Positions 1-12,671 of a stretch of 64,000 nucleotides of DNA are shown here, in pieces. Under the pieces are notes generated by a model. The model was not told the origin of the DNA and searched no databases. It worked only from the letters and a program-made list of their open reading frames with translations. Position 1 is the stretch's first letter; each line of letters starts with the position of its first letter. The translations under genes were made by a program, and so were the position numbers. This DNA comes from Doris montereyensis (taxonomy: Eukaryota; Mollusca; Gastropoda; Nudibranchia; Dorididae), in the NCBI GenBank assembly GCA_037039925.1, contig JAXRKP010001136.1:15001-79000 (forward strand). Reading direction: 5' to 3'.

Positions 1-1555
1 TAAACTTGATCTGCTCCTGTGTCCTTCCCTAATTTTACTTTTCTTATAGCTGTTGGTATTTCTTCCATTGGGATATCTACATCTTCAGCTGTCTCTTCTG
101 GATTACTTGTTACTCTTATTAATTGATCTGTACTCCTTGTTTCATATGTTCTGGAGGCATTATGTAATTGGTGAAAATACTTTCTCCACGTTTCCATGAT
201 TTCGCTGTCTCCTTTCATTATTTCTGCTTTGGTGTTCTTAATTTGTCGTATTGGGCATGCTTTGGTCTTTCTCGTGCTCTTCGTTGCTCCCCAGAACAGC
301 TTTTGATTTCCTTGATAGCTATCTTGAAGTTTTTGTCCAAACTCTTCCCACTGTTCCTGTTTTGCTTTCCCAACTTCCTCTTTGGCGATAGTTCTGTTAC
401 TCGCGTAATCTATTATATCCCCTGGTCTCTTTGTTTGCAAGTATTTCTTCCAGACATCCTTCTTTTCTTTGATCTTAGTCTTGACCATCTCATTCCACCA
501 TGCTGTTCTTTTCTTATCTCCTTGAATTTGTTTCCTACCACAGACCTCTTCAGTACAACTGAGGAGTGTTTCTTTATACATTTGCTACTTTTCATCTATT
601 GTGCTATCATTTAGATCCATCTGTCTTTCACTGAGAAGTCTTTTTATCCTAGATTGGTACATCTGTTTTATAACTCATTTATTTAGTTGTTCTATTTTGA
701 GTGTAGTAGCTTTCTTCTCTTTCCTTTTCTGTTTGTTTTCTTCAGTTAATAATCTCATTTTGGCTATCAGTAGGTGATGATCACTAAATATTTCAGCTTC
801 TCTGTTTACTCTTGCATCCACTGTGCTGTAAAAATGGAGCTACTAACTATTACGTAGATTGATTTTTCACATCTGTCTTCATTTACTCTTGTATATTTGG
901 GGATATCTTTGGGAGGAAAAATGCGTTAGCTATTTTCATGTTTTTCCTTAGATAAAAATCTATTAGTCTGTCTCCATTTGGAGAAGTTGTTGTCTCTCCT
1001 ATTTGGCCTATTACTCCTCCAGATGTTTCTACATTGTTACCTGCTCTAACATTTAAATTTACTAAAACTATTACTTCCTGTATGGGTTTGAGATTCTCTG
1101 CAGCTATCTGCAAATTGTTTTCGAAGATATCTGTTTTCTTCGTTGGTGGCATCTTCGTTTGGTCCATAAGCTATTCATAATTTAATTTCTCTTCCTTTTG
1201 GTTTAATATTTACCTCTAATAGCCGTGAACTTATAAATTTCCAACTTTCTAGTAGCTTTTTTTGCCTTTTATGCATTAGGAGACCTACTCCTGGTATAGC
1301 TTTATCTTTGACATCTATTCCTGAAAAGATTAAAGTATGATTCAGTCATATATTTTCTATTCGTTATTCTTGTTTATTTGTTTCTGTACTGGCCAAAATG
1401 TCTACTTTTGATTTTTTTTCATTTCTTCAGTTGATTTTAACTATTTTCCATTTATTGCTCTAATATTCCACGTTCCAAAAATCACTGACAGTGTTCTTTT
1501 CAGAGTAGTCTTCGAAAGTTCAATCCGCAAAATATCATATTTTTTCTTTGAATCA
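1..1555 (-). mobile_element. RTE-like LINE fragment (endonuclease to start of RT), decayed
   Basis: Read on the - strand, 883-1167 encodes a peptide with GGVIG and TTSPNGDRLIDF, nearly the same as the endonuclease part of the + strand LINE at 17,660-18,280. Further downstream on the same strand, 1-60 encodes AIRKVKLGKDTGADQV, which matches the conserved block just before the RT palm in RTE-type elements (K-x-GK-x-x-GxDxV). The frame is broken several times, so it is a dead copy. It is cut by the window edge, and the RT core would lie to the left. Family assignment rests on the endonuclease/RT style and on similarity to the second copy. Confidence 0.8.
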
Positions 1556-1573
1556 GTTTTGTTTTGGATAAGC

Positions 1574-2748
1574 AATGGAAAGCAATATCTATTCAGACTT
1601 GGTCAAAGTAAAGGGCGGCATGGAAAGCAATGTCTAATAGACTTGGTCAACGTAAAGGGCGGCATGGAAAGCAATGTCTAATAGACTTGGGCAAAGTAAA
1701 GGGCGGCATGGAAAGCAATGTCTATTAGACTTGGCCAAAGTAAAGGGCGGCATGGAAAGCAATGTCTATTCAGACTTGGTCAAAGTAAAGGGTGGCATGG
1801 AAAGCAATGTCTAATAGACTTGGCCAAAGTAAAGGGTGGTATGCAAAGCAATGTCTAATAGACTTGGCCAAAGTAAAGGGTGGTATGGAAGAGCAATGTC
1901 TAATCAGACTTGGCCAAAGTAAAGGGTGGCATGGAAGAGCAATGTCTAATAGACTTGGTCAAAGTAAAGGGCGGTATGCAAGAGCAATGTCTAATAGACT
2001 TGGTCAAAGTAAAGGGCGGCATGGAAAGCAATGTCTAATAAACTTGGCCAAAGTAAAGGGCGGCATGGAAAGCAATGTCTAATCAGACTTGGTCAAAGTA
2101 AAGGGCGGCATGCAAAGCAATGTCTAATAGACTTGGCCAACGTAAAAGGGCGGCATGGAAAGCAATGTCTAATCAGACTTGGTCAAAGTAAAGGGCGGCA
2201 TGGAAAGCAATGTCTAATAGACTTGGCCAAAGTAAAGGGCGGCATGGAAAGCAATATCTATTCAGACTTGGTCAAAGTAAAGGGTGGCATGGAAAGCAAT
2301 GTCTAATCAGACTTGGTCAAAGTAAAGGGCGGCATGGAAAGCAATGTCTAATAGACTTGGTCAAAGTAAAGGGCGGCATGGAAAGCAATATCTATTCAGA
2401 CTTGGTCAAAGTAAAGGGTGGCATGGAAAGCAATGTCTAATCAGACTTGGTCAAAGTAAAGGGTGGCATGGAAAAGCAATGTCTAATAGACTTGGTCAAA
2501 GTAAAGGGCGGCATGGAAAGCAATGTCTATCAGACTTGGTCAAAGTAAAGGGCGGCATGGAAAGCAATGTCTATCAGACTTGGCCAAAGTAAAGGGAGAC
2601 ATGGAAAGCAATGTCTATCAGACTTGGTCAAAGTAAAGGGCGGCATGGAAAGCAATGTCTATCAGACTTGACCAAAGTAAAGGGCGGCATGGAAAGCAAT
2701 GTCTAATAGACTTGGCCAAAGTAAAGGGCGGCATGGAAAGCAATGTCA
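1574..2748. repeat. 44-45 bp minisatellite, about 26 copies
   Basis: Head-to-tail units built around GGCATGGAAAGCAATGTCTA and GACTTGGTCAAAGTAAAGGG. Variants differ by CTAATAG/CTATTCAG and GGCC/GGTC and by 1-2 bp indels. Short ORFs inside are artefacts of the repeat. No gene is seen here. Confidence 0.95.
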
Positions 2749-2824
2749 AACTACCACATTGTGCTGTTTGCATAATAACAAATCAAAACTCTACTCCTGA
2801 TCACCATACGCTTAACTCTGAGTT

Positions 2825-2995
2825 TGGGATTGACTTTTACTTTTTGCTATGGGATAGACTTTTACTTTTTACTATGGAATAGAATTTTACTTTTTGCTAT
2901 GGGATAGACTTTTACTTTTTACTATGGGATAGACTTTTACTTTTTACTATGGGATAGACTTTTACTTTTTGCTATGGGATTGACTTTTACTTTTA
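2825..2995. repeat. 25-bp tandem repeat
   Basis: About seven units of GGGATAGACTTTTACTTTTT plus ACTAT or GCTAT, directly after the larger minisatellite. AT-rich and non-coding. Confidence 0.9.
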
Positions 2996-3154
2996 CTTTA
3001 CTTTTCTTTTTATGATACTTTAATGTTCATTTCTTTGAAGACAGGAGGAAGAAAAACAATAAATCAAATTTCAATGTTTACAGGTCACAGGGAAACGGCA
3101 TGCAGACTTGTACGCCAAAGTTAATGGATGCCATGGGCTGCTTAATGGAAGGGT

Positions 3155-3330
3155 AGTGTGCGCCTTGGTTGCTGTGTAATTGGGACACCGGATTTGGGAT
3201 CGTGAGGTCTTGGGTTCGAATCCCAGCAACGCTAGATCCGACGTGTGTGGTCCTTGGGAATGCGAGAGATATCATTTTAACACCCACACTTCCCCACTCG
3301 ACTAAGACACAAACAACTAACCAGCACTAC
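3155..3330 (+). mobile_element. tRNA-derived SINE-like copy
   Basis: A Pol III B-box match, GGTTCGAATCCC, lies at 3,213-3,224 within a tRNA-like head. A unique-looking body and a CA/AAC-rich tail follow. It does not fold into a full tRNA by eye, so I call it a SINE relic rather than a tRNA gene. Confidence 0.5.
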
Positions 3331-3460
3331 CATAATCACTCTGAAATTTTAATGAAACAAACAAACAAACATACAAACCATATAATCAACTGAGTAGTAA
3401 AATTTGTGACAGACCTCAAGTCACTGTACCGGTATTGTCCAATTGAATGTGAAATCAAGT

Positions 3461-3769
3461 TGATTTGATTTTGAATTTACCCACATCCACCACTAAGGTG
3501 ATATTGGGTTTTTTTGTAGGATTTTTGTATTGTTCCCGGGCTGTCTAGTAAACAACCATGGGATTTTTAACGTGCACTGTGTGTTGTGATCTGCATACGG
3601 GACCTCCTTTTAATCGTCCATCTCCGATGAGCCTAGGTGTCGATTTGCCTTCCTAGACCAGGTTTACTAAAAAAAGAAAACACCTCGAGAATTGTTTTCA
3701 ACCTGCGGGGGTTTGAACCCACGACCTTTCAGTTGAGAGATCAACACATTGCCTTCTGGATTACCGAGG
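3461..3769 (-). mobile_element. SINE family A copy (tRNA-derived)
   Basis: Reverse-orientation copy of the most common SINE in this window. On the - strand it starts with a tRNA-like head (A-box region, then a B box seen here as GGGTTTGAACCC on +). The body contains blocks complementary to CTCCGATG and CTAGGTGTCGAT, and the copy ends with the GTAAATTCAAAATCAAATCA-type tail. Similar copies lie at 8.6, 9.1, 9.5, 10.9, 34.1, 35.5, 37.3, 43.4 and 49.3 kb. Confidence 0.8.
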
Positions 3770-3924
3770 AAAATGAATGGGGATGGATTCGTCAGATGCT
3801 GCAGAAGCCCACATCGTCAATCATCAGACAATCCCTTGAACGTGAATCGAACCCGTGAGGGAAACGTAAAGCGGAAAGACCGAGACAGAAGTGGCGGAGG
3901 AGCGTCGACGCAGATGTCAAGGCC

Positions 3925-4150
3925 GTTGGAATGACTGAAGAGGCTTTCCCAGAACTGCGCGCGCTATAGGGGGTGTGGTTGTAGCTCTACGTTCCATGAG
4001 GATTCTAGAGGTTTATCTAGTTCAGTAGGCGATGTATTATCACCTCATCTGCTTCACGTTACAGACAGCGGGATAAGCTCCGGTTCCATGGGATGTATGT
4101 CCTGGAACAGAATGCCATTCAAAGGATGGGTGTTTTATTAAAAGAATTAG
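3925..4150 (+). mobile_element. SINE family B, 3' part
   Basis: Shares blocks with the copy at 5,328-5,578: a stretch reading ATTATCACCTC, then CTTCACGTTA, and a GGGATAAGCTC block near the 3' end. The tRNA-like head is not clear in this copy. Confidence 0.5.
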
Positions 4151-4829
4151 TTTTTCTCTTTTGACTTACTTGACTTATTCCTTGTTCCGTCTGGAACATG
4201 TGTCTGGGCTGTGGCGACACTCCTCCATCTCCATCTCACCTTGTTTTGTGCCGATTTCCTCAGCTCTGCCCATGACCAACCTTCTTACCTGTCCTGGCCT
4301 CCTCTTCAACAGACCTTCTCCGATGTGTTTTGGTTGATCCGCTTTTTTCTTTTCTTGAGGGTTCCAGTCGAGTGACTTTTTGGTGATAATGTCTTGTGGC
4401 TTTCTCAAGGTGTGTCCGACCCAGTCTCACTTTCTCTGGTTGATGGAATTCTGTTTGGTCTTTTTCCAGAGGTCGAAATTGGTATAAAACAATTCTGGCC
4501 ATCGAATCTTGAGGATGTATCGTAGATATTTCTTTTAATTAATATTTTGAAATTTATGTTTGTTGTTGTTATTTCTGTTGTTGCTGTTGATGAATATTCT
4601 GCTGTCGAAACAAATAGGCGGTTGCAATCCTCGTTGCTCCCAATACTAAAACCATCGCGTGTAAATTTAAAGCGTGGCCTTGTGTCAAGTCGCATACACA
4701 ATGTGTTGCATGACATATATAATTATTAGCCTACATTAAACACATTAGATCTGTAAATGTCAGGGGTGAATACAATTAAATAGAGGAATTCTCCACAGGT
4801 GGTCAGTTTGCGCTGAATCCACTATGTCG
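4151..4829. other. no gene recognised
   Basis: Unique-looking sequence with short ORFs on both strands that show no family motif or codon signal. I see no RNA gene and no repeat structure apart from the start of the CTGT microsatellite at its right edge. Confidence 0.5.
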
Positions 4830-5170
<341 letters not shown>

Positions 5171-5327
5171 CATAATTTAATGGAGGTGATACTACGGTTG
5201 ACGAATGGGGTAGAAGTGTAGGCACGTCGATTCCCGCTTGTCCGTTGATCAGTGGTCCCCTCTAGATAACGATTTAGTTTGTTCTTTGGAAGTAAAAATA
5301 GTAGAACATTTATGAAAGAACAGTGAC

Positions 5328-5578
5328 AATGAGAGTCGAGTGGTTAGGCTGCCAGACTGGGGATCACGAGGATCCGGGTCCGAATCTTAGCTAAGCTAGT
5401 TCTAACGTTGTGTTCTTTGGATAAAACGCCCTAGTGCAAATTGGTACAAGCGCTGGCTTGGGAGTAAATGACTAGTGTCATGTTCAGGATGTGATTATCA
5501 TCACATGTTCCTCTTCACGTTATTGGAACTGGGATAAGCTCATCCGTAACGGCCTTGACAGAACTTTACTTTTATGAA
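5328..5578 (+). mobile_element. SINE family B copy (tRNA-derived head)
   Basis: A tRNA-like head contains an A-box-like GTGGTTAGGCTGCC and a B-box-like GGGTCCGAATC. The body ends in CTTCACGTTA and GGGATAAGCTC, shared with 3,925-4,150. Orientation follows from the A-box/B-box order. Confidence 0.6.
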
Positions 5579-5983
5579 AGAACTACCCGGAATCACGTTT
5601 ATGTGCACTATAACCTTTATCCCCTAGGGTAATTAGAGCGAATGGTAAATGTTCTAACAGTTACCAGTAGGCCTTACATCTAGTTATTTCCCCAAACATC
5701 TATTGTTAACGAGCTCGTAACACTGACGAGGAAGAAAGGATTTGCCACCCGCAGTTCTTATTGCAACTAACACCGCTAGGTGGAGCTGCGAAAATATCAA
5801 AGTTCACGCGCCTGCTGGCCATTCAATGTCGTTGTAAATAGCGATCGTTCGTTATCCGTCGCGGTAAAGCACCGGGAAAACCTGATCTGCTCGGATACTT
5901 ACTCGCAGACTACGGTAATCTTGATCCGATTTCACAAGGGTGCGCACCGAATCTTACGTCACGAGTTTGGTAAGGAGATAATG

Positions 5984-5988
5984 TCATT

Positions 5989-6036
<48 letters not shown>
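5984..6036. repeat. (ATC)n trinucleotide microsatellite
   Basis: About 17 ATC units. They give a run of serines in a 129-residue ORF (5,780-6,169) that has no other protein-like feature. Confidence 0.95.
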
Positions 6037-6124
6037 TGTTTTCCGCGGTGTAAGGAGCAACAGGAGAGACATAATGTTCATGCGATTTTTTCACCGAAAC
6101 CGAGGAACACGAAAGATTATATTA

Positions 6125-6320
6125 TTACAAACACATTACATCCCGGGTGATACCAAGTACGATTACTAGATCAGGAAAGTATTCGACTGTGTTCATGGGG
6201 GTAACCGTGAGCGGTACTATACCAACTTTCTAATTATAAAATCTGCTTAAAATGGCGGCTGAGGTGAATGACAATTCTACTTAAAGACGGAGAAACAGTG
6301 AAATTTTCATTAATTAAACG
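6125..6320 (+). repeat. dispersed repeat family E, copy 1
   Basis: Blocks TTACATCCCGGGTGATACCA, GTAACCGTGAGCGGT, AAAATGGCGGCTGAGGTGAA and TTAATTAAACGTCAC recur in the same order at 23,140-23,490, 31,198-31,520 and 31,525-31,860. No ORF and no clear terminal repeats were found. Possibly a SINE or MITE. Confidence 0.7.
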
Positions 6321-8585
6321 TCACCCCAGATACTATGCGTAAGCTACCATGGTTCGTAGATACCTGAGCAATTGCCAAGACTTGAACCCCAGATACGTCG
6401 CGTAAGCTAACATGGTTAGTAGATGTTTGAACAATTGCCAAGACTTGAACCCCAGATACGTCACGTAAGCTAACATGGTTAGTAGATGTTTGAACAATTG
6501 CCAAGACTTTAACCCCAGATACGTCGCGTAAGCTAACATGGTATTGGTTAAGATACCTGAGCAATTGCCAAGACTTGAACCCCAGATATGTCGCGTAAGC
6601 TAACATAGTTAGTAGATGTTTGAACAATTGCCAAGACTTGAACCCCAGATATTAGACGAAAGCTTACATGGTTCCTACATGTCTGAGCCATTGTCCAGAT
6701 TTGAACCCCAGATACTACACGTATGTTAGCATGGTTCGTAGATGTCTGAGCAAAGTCCACACTTGAACCCCAGATACCACGCTTAAGCTACCATGGTTTG
6801 TAGATATTATAAACGTGTCCAGACTTGAGAACACGAGATTCAGCGTGTAAACTACCATGGTTCATACGTGTCTGACAATTGAACCCCAGATAGTACACAT
6901 AAGTTACCGTGGTTCGTAGACGTCTGATCCATTGCCCAGGAAGGAACCCCAGTTGGTAGATGTCTGACCAATTGCCGTAGAGATTTGACGCTAAGTTACC
7001 ATAGTTCGTAGATTTGTCTGACCGTATTGTCCGGACTTGAACCCCAAATACTTCGCGTAAGTTACCATGGTTCGTAGATGTCTGACCAATTGCCCAAACT
7101 TGAACCCCAAATACTACGCGTAAGCTACCATCGTTTGTAGATGCTGAGCCATTGTCCAGACTTGAACCCCAGATACTACGGTTAAGTTGCCATGATTCGT
7201 AGATGTCAAAGCCATTGTCCAGACTTGAACCCCAGATACTACGGTTAAGTTGCCATGGTTCGTAGATGTCTGAGCCATTGTCCAGACTTGACCTCAGATA
7301 CTACTCTTAAGTTACCATGGTTCGTAGATGTCTTAACCATTGCCCAGAAATGAATCCCAGTTGGTTCGTAGATGTATGAGGCATTGCCTATATTTGAAGC
7401 CCAGTTGGTTCGTAGACGTCTGACCAATTGTCCAGACTTGAACCCGAGATACTACTGTAGGTTACCAAGGTTCGTAGATGTCTGAGACATTGCTCCGAAA
7501 TGAACCCCAGTTGGTTCGTAGATGTCTGACACATTGTCCAGACTTTAACCCCAGATGCTATTCGCAAGTTACGAGGATTCGTAGATATCTGAGCAATTGT
7601 CCAGACTTGAACTCCAAATACTACGCATAAGTTTCCATGGTTCATAGGTGTCTGAGCCATTGCCCAAACTTGAACCCCAGATACTACGCGTAAGTTACTA
7701 TGGATCGTAAATGTCTGAGCCATTGTCCAGACTTGAACCGCAGATACTATGCCTAAGCATCCATGGTTCGTAGATGTCAAAGCCATTGTCCAGACTTAAA
7801 TCCCAGATACTGCGTAAGTGACCATAGTTTGTAAATGTCTGAGCAATTGTCCATATTTGAACCGCAGATACTATGCCTAAGTATCCATGGTTCGTAGATA
7901 TCAAAGCCATTGTCAGACTTAAACCCCAGATACTATGCGTAAGTGACCATAGTTTGTAAATGTCTGAGCAATTGTCCGTATTTGAATCCCAGATACTAAG
8001 CCTAAGTTATCATGGTTCGTAGATGTCAGAGCCATTGTCCAGACTTGAACCCAAGATACTATAGATAAATTACCATGGTTAGTAGTTGTCTGAGGAATTG
8101 TCCAGACTTGAACCCCAGATACTACACATACGTTACCATGGTTCGTAGACGTCTGAGCCATTGTCGACACTTGAACCCTTGATACAACATGTACATTACA
8201 ATGGTTAGCAGATATCTGAACAATTGTCCAGACTTGGACCCTTGATACAACATGAACGTTACAATGGTTAGCAGATATCTGAACAATTGTCCAGACTTGG
8301 ACCCTTGATACAACATGAACGTTACAATGGTTAGCAGATATCTGAACAATTGTCCAGACTTGAACCCTTGATACAACATGAACGTTACAATGGTTAGCAG
8401 ATATCAGACTTGGACCCTTGATACAACATGAACAATTGTCCAGACTTGGACCACAGATACTATACTTAAGTTAACATGGTTCGTATATGTCTGAGCCATT
8501 GCCCAAACTTGATCCCCAGGTACTACGCATACGTTACTGTGGTTTCTAGATGTCTGAGCCATTGTCCAGACTTGAACTCCAGATG
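6320..8585. repeat. 63-bp minisatellite, about 36 diverged copies, with Pol III-box-like motifs
   Basis: The unit carries TTGAACCCCAGATACTACG, ACCATGGTTCGTAGATGTCT and GAGCCATTGTCCAGAC. Read on the - strand, most units contain TGGCTCAGACA (A-box-like) followed about 40 nt later by GGGTTCAAGTC (B-box-like). The array therefore looks like an amplified tRNA/SINE head. A homogeneous sub-block at 8,170-8,440 (GGACCCTTGATACAACATG variants) is a recent local expansion. ORFs inside are artefacts of a period divisible by three. Confidence 0.9.
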
Positions 8586-8587
8586 TT

Positions 8588-8905
8588 TTATTTGATTGTA
8601 CTCACATCCATAACTACGTAGGTGATCTCTGTGGTTTTTGGTAATATTTTAAATGTTGCCCGAAAAGCCCTGTAAACCACCAAGGGATCTTTAACGTGTA
8701 CAGAGTGTTGTGATCTGCACACGGGACTTTATTTTCATCGTCCGTCTCCGATGGGACTAGGTGTCGATCCACCTACCTGGACCAGAGGGGGAGGGGGCAG
8801 ATATTGCTCGAAAAGTATCAAGAAAATTGGTCAACCGTTGGCGGGGCTCAAACTCATTATATTTTGGTTGAGAGGCCGACACCCTGTCTCTGGACTGCCT
8901 AGTCC
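8588..8905 (-). mobile_element. SINE family A copy
   Basis: Reverse copy abutting the end of the 63-bp array. It carries the family blocks ACTCACATCCA, ATCTTTAACGTGTACAGAG, CTCCGATGGGACTAGGTGTC and the head complement CTCTGGACTGCCTAGTC. Confidence 0.85.
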
Positions 8906-9070
8906 CGTGTGGATCAGGGAGATACGTTTTACTCGAAATTAACTCAATGCAATGTTTCAACCGTTCGGAACTGAACCCATGACCTATTTGTTTTAAACTT
9001 CTGAACCACCAAGTTTCTATGGTTTGTAGTTCGCTCTCTTTTCATTGGGAGACGATGGGTGCCGAGGTGT

Positions 9071-9410
9071 TTTGATTTGATTTGATGTTACCCACATTCA
9101 CAACTGAAGGGATTTCGGAGATTTTGGTTTGAACTTTAACCTGCCAAGTTTCTATGGTTTGAATTTGATTTGTTTTCCACATTTGATTTGATGGAGACGA
9201 TTTTGATGTTACCCACATTACAATGGAAGGGATCTTTAACATGCACAAATTTTGGGATCTCCTTTAAACATTCAAGGGATCTTTTGCACAAAGGATCTCC
9301 TTTTCATTGTGTTTTAGTCGAGAAAAAAATCGAGAATATTTTTCTACCGTTGTGGCCTGAACCCATGAACTTTTAGTTTGGAGGACGACACCTTGCTTCT
9401 GAACCACCGA
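9071..9410 (-). mobile_element. SINE family A copy, internally rearranged
   Basis: Contains the family 3' block (GATTTGATTTGATGTTACCC) twice and the GGGATCTTTAACATGCAC block. The B-box complement is CCTGAACCCATGAAC. Internal duplication and loss of the CTCCGATGGG block make this copy unusual. Confidence 0.65.
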
Positions 9411-9458
9411 TTTTTCTATGGTTTGTAGTTCACTCTCTTTGGGGAGGGAGGGGGGACT

Positions 9459-10115
9459 TATTTGATTCTTTTTTACCCACATCCACGACTGAAGGGATCT
9501 CGGGGGTTCTTGGTATGGGTTTTTTTTTTAAACTTTGCCCGGACCGCCCTGTAAACAAGTACGTAGGACCTTTCACATGCACGTAGCGTTCTGATCACAC
9601 GGGACGTCCAACTCCGATAAGACTTGGTGTCGATCTACATATCTGGATTATATTACGAAGGATCCACAGTGGAGTGAAGCCAAATGCGAAATATCACAAT
9701 AAGTGACAACTCCACTAATAAAGACAGAACAAACACGTGACGTTTCGGGTATAACCCTTCGTCAGACAACAAACGAGAAATATTTAGAATCTAGATCTAA
9801 GTACTATCTCAGACATCACACAATGTGATGTCAGAAGAAAAACACATTGTGTGATGCTTGAGGTATTACTTAGATCTAGATTCTAGATATTTCTCGTTTG
9901 TTGTCTGACGAAGGATTATACCCGAAACGTCACGTGTTTGTTCTGTCTTTATTAATGGAGTTGTCACTTATTGTCATATCTGGATTAGTGAGTGGGAGGG
10001 GGTGGTGGTGGTGAGATTACTCGAAACACTCGAGAAAATTGTTCATCATGTCGCGGCATGAATGCAAGCCCTTTTTGTTTAGAGACCAACGCTTTACCTC
10101 TGTATCACCTCTGTA
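9459..10115 (-). mobile_element. SINE family A copy split by a foldback insertion
   Basis: The 3' half (9,459-9,650) and the head half (9,975-10,115) are collinear with other family A copies once the foldback element at 9,651-9,974 is removed. The duplicated sequence CATATCTGGATTA at both junctions marks the insertion site. Confidence 0.75.
9651..9974. mobile_element. foldback (hairpin) element with 13-bp target-site duplication
   Basis: Two arms of about 133 nt (9,696-9,829 and 9,842-9,974) are near-perfect inverted complements around a loop of about 12 nt. The element is flanked by CATATCTGGATTA at 9,638-9,650 and 9,975-9,987. Each arm contains CTGACGAAGG...CCCGAAACGTC. A long TSD and inverted pseudo-LTR-like arms recall Penelope-like retroelement fragments, but no coding sequence is present. 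A non-autonomous foldback transposon is the alternative. Confidence 0.75.
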
Positions 10116-10281
10116 TCACCGTTGTGGATTTCACGCATTTGGTGCCAATGATTTGTTTGTTTGTTATTGATGCCTTTGTCTTTGTTTCGACTTTCTTTCT
10201 ATGGGACTTGAGTATGATTTGCGTCATGCCTGTTTCGTCACCATCAACATCCCTTTATCTAATGAAGTAAAGTATGTTTCT

Positions 10282-10917
<636 letters not shown>

Positions 10918-11203
10918 TTTGATTTGATTTACCTACATCCACAGCTAAAGTGATCTCGTGGTTTTTGGTAGGATTTCTAATTTTACCTGGACTGTCCTGT
11001 GAACATCCAATGAATCTTTAACGTGCACATTGTTGTGATCTGCACACGGGGCCGCCTTTTTATCGCCTGTCTCCGATGGGACTAGGCGTCGATCCACTTA
11101 CCTGGAACAATGGGGTATCTTTTGCTTGGAAAATGCTTCAACCATTTGCGAGGCTCAAACCTTTCAGTTTGACACCTGCCTCTGGACTACAGAGTCTGTT
11201 CTA
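10918..11203 (-). mobile_element. SINE family A copy
   Basis: Reverse copy with TTTACCTACATCC, TCTTTAACGTGCACATTG, CTCCGATGGGACTAGG, GGCTCAAACC and the head complement CCTCTGGACTACAGAGTC, in family order. Confidence 0.8.
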
Positions 11204-11389
11204 GAGGAGTGCTTTTCAAATCTGATGTGGCAGAGCGGCCAGTGAGCGAAGCAAACCAATGCAGCATAAGACCTCAATCTCAATCTCAATCTAGCTATAG
11301 ATTCTAGATCTAATGTCAAGTGGTAAATCGAATACAAGATAAGCAAATCAGCACATCTACGTCAGCGGTCATTTTAATGTCATTGTTTC

Positions 11390-11450
11390 GTGTAGATGGG
11401 CGATGCAATTCCGATTCCATCAGACCGGGTTCGAATCCGGAAGGCAATTA
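11390..11450 (+). other. isolated B-box-like motif (tRNA-like fragment)
   Basis: GGTTCGAATCC at 11,428-11,438 is a perfect Pol III B box, but the 5' half does not make a tRNA acceptor stem. Probably a SINE head fragment. Confidence 0.3.
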
Positions 11451-11735
11451 ATTCTTTTTTAAGTTTGTTTCTATTCCTATCTTTGTTTTTAATTCTTTTT
11501 TTTTTAAAGTTTCTCATAAACGCTCAGGGCTTTGGTTTTAAAGCCATGATGATTTGCCAAAGTTTGCACGGTACAGAGAGTTTTCTAGGGTAGATGTCTT
11601 TTTAATAGTTATACGTGGAATCCAACAGTGTAAACATGTTTTATATTCAACCACAGGGAACAGACACAAATTATGAAAAACATTTAATTTACAATGTAAT
11701 CGGTTAACCCGACAATGCCGCGTGCCTATAGCTGG

Positions 11736-12367
<632 letters not shown>

Positions 12368-12671
12368 CAGTTCTTGTATAGCGCCCCACCCCGATATATA
12401 TCAAGCTCAGAGCGCTCAAACATGGATAAACAAATCAAGACATATGCATATATAATTTACACACACCAACTCAATATACACGTTACGCATAACATACATA
12501 TTTAAAAGCATAAGATGATAATACAACAGGCAGTTGATATCATTGAACTATATTTATGCCAGCAGTGAGAAATATGAATCTTTGTGGGTTTTATGGATGT
12601 GTGGAAAACAGGCGTGGTTTTAAGTTGTTTTTTTTATTAAATGTCTCAGTTGATTCTATTTCTTTAAAGTG

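Noticed and set aside
168..614. 148-residue + strand ORF at the window start
   Set aside because: It lies antisense to the RTE-like LINE fragment, and its Phe/Leu-rich composition is the reverse of the LINE coding strand.
3155..3240. Functional tRNA gene
   Set aside because: Good B box but no complete cloverleaf or acceptor stem by eye, and a long body follows as in SINEs. The same holds for 33,890, 35,543 and 49,251.
5780..6169. 129-residue ORF with a Ser run
   Set aside because: The Ser run is an (ATC)n microsatellite, the flanks resemble no family, and the 3' end overlaps dispersed repeat E.
6320..8585. CRISPR-like array
   Set aside because: Units are direct tandem repeats without unique spacers, they diverge along the whole unit, and the context is a eukaryotic genome with introns and LINEs.
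9905..9931. Bona fide hammerhead ribozyme in the foldback arms
   Set aside because: CTGACGA, GAAA and GTC are present in the right order, but an additional A sits between CTGACGA and the stem II GG, and stem I pairs for only about three bases. Kept only as a remark on the foldback element.
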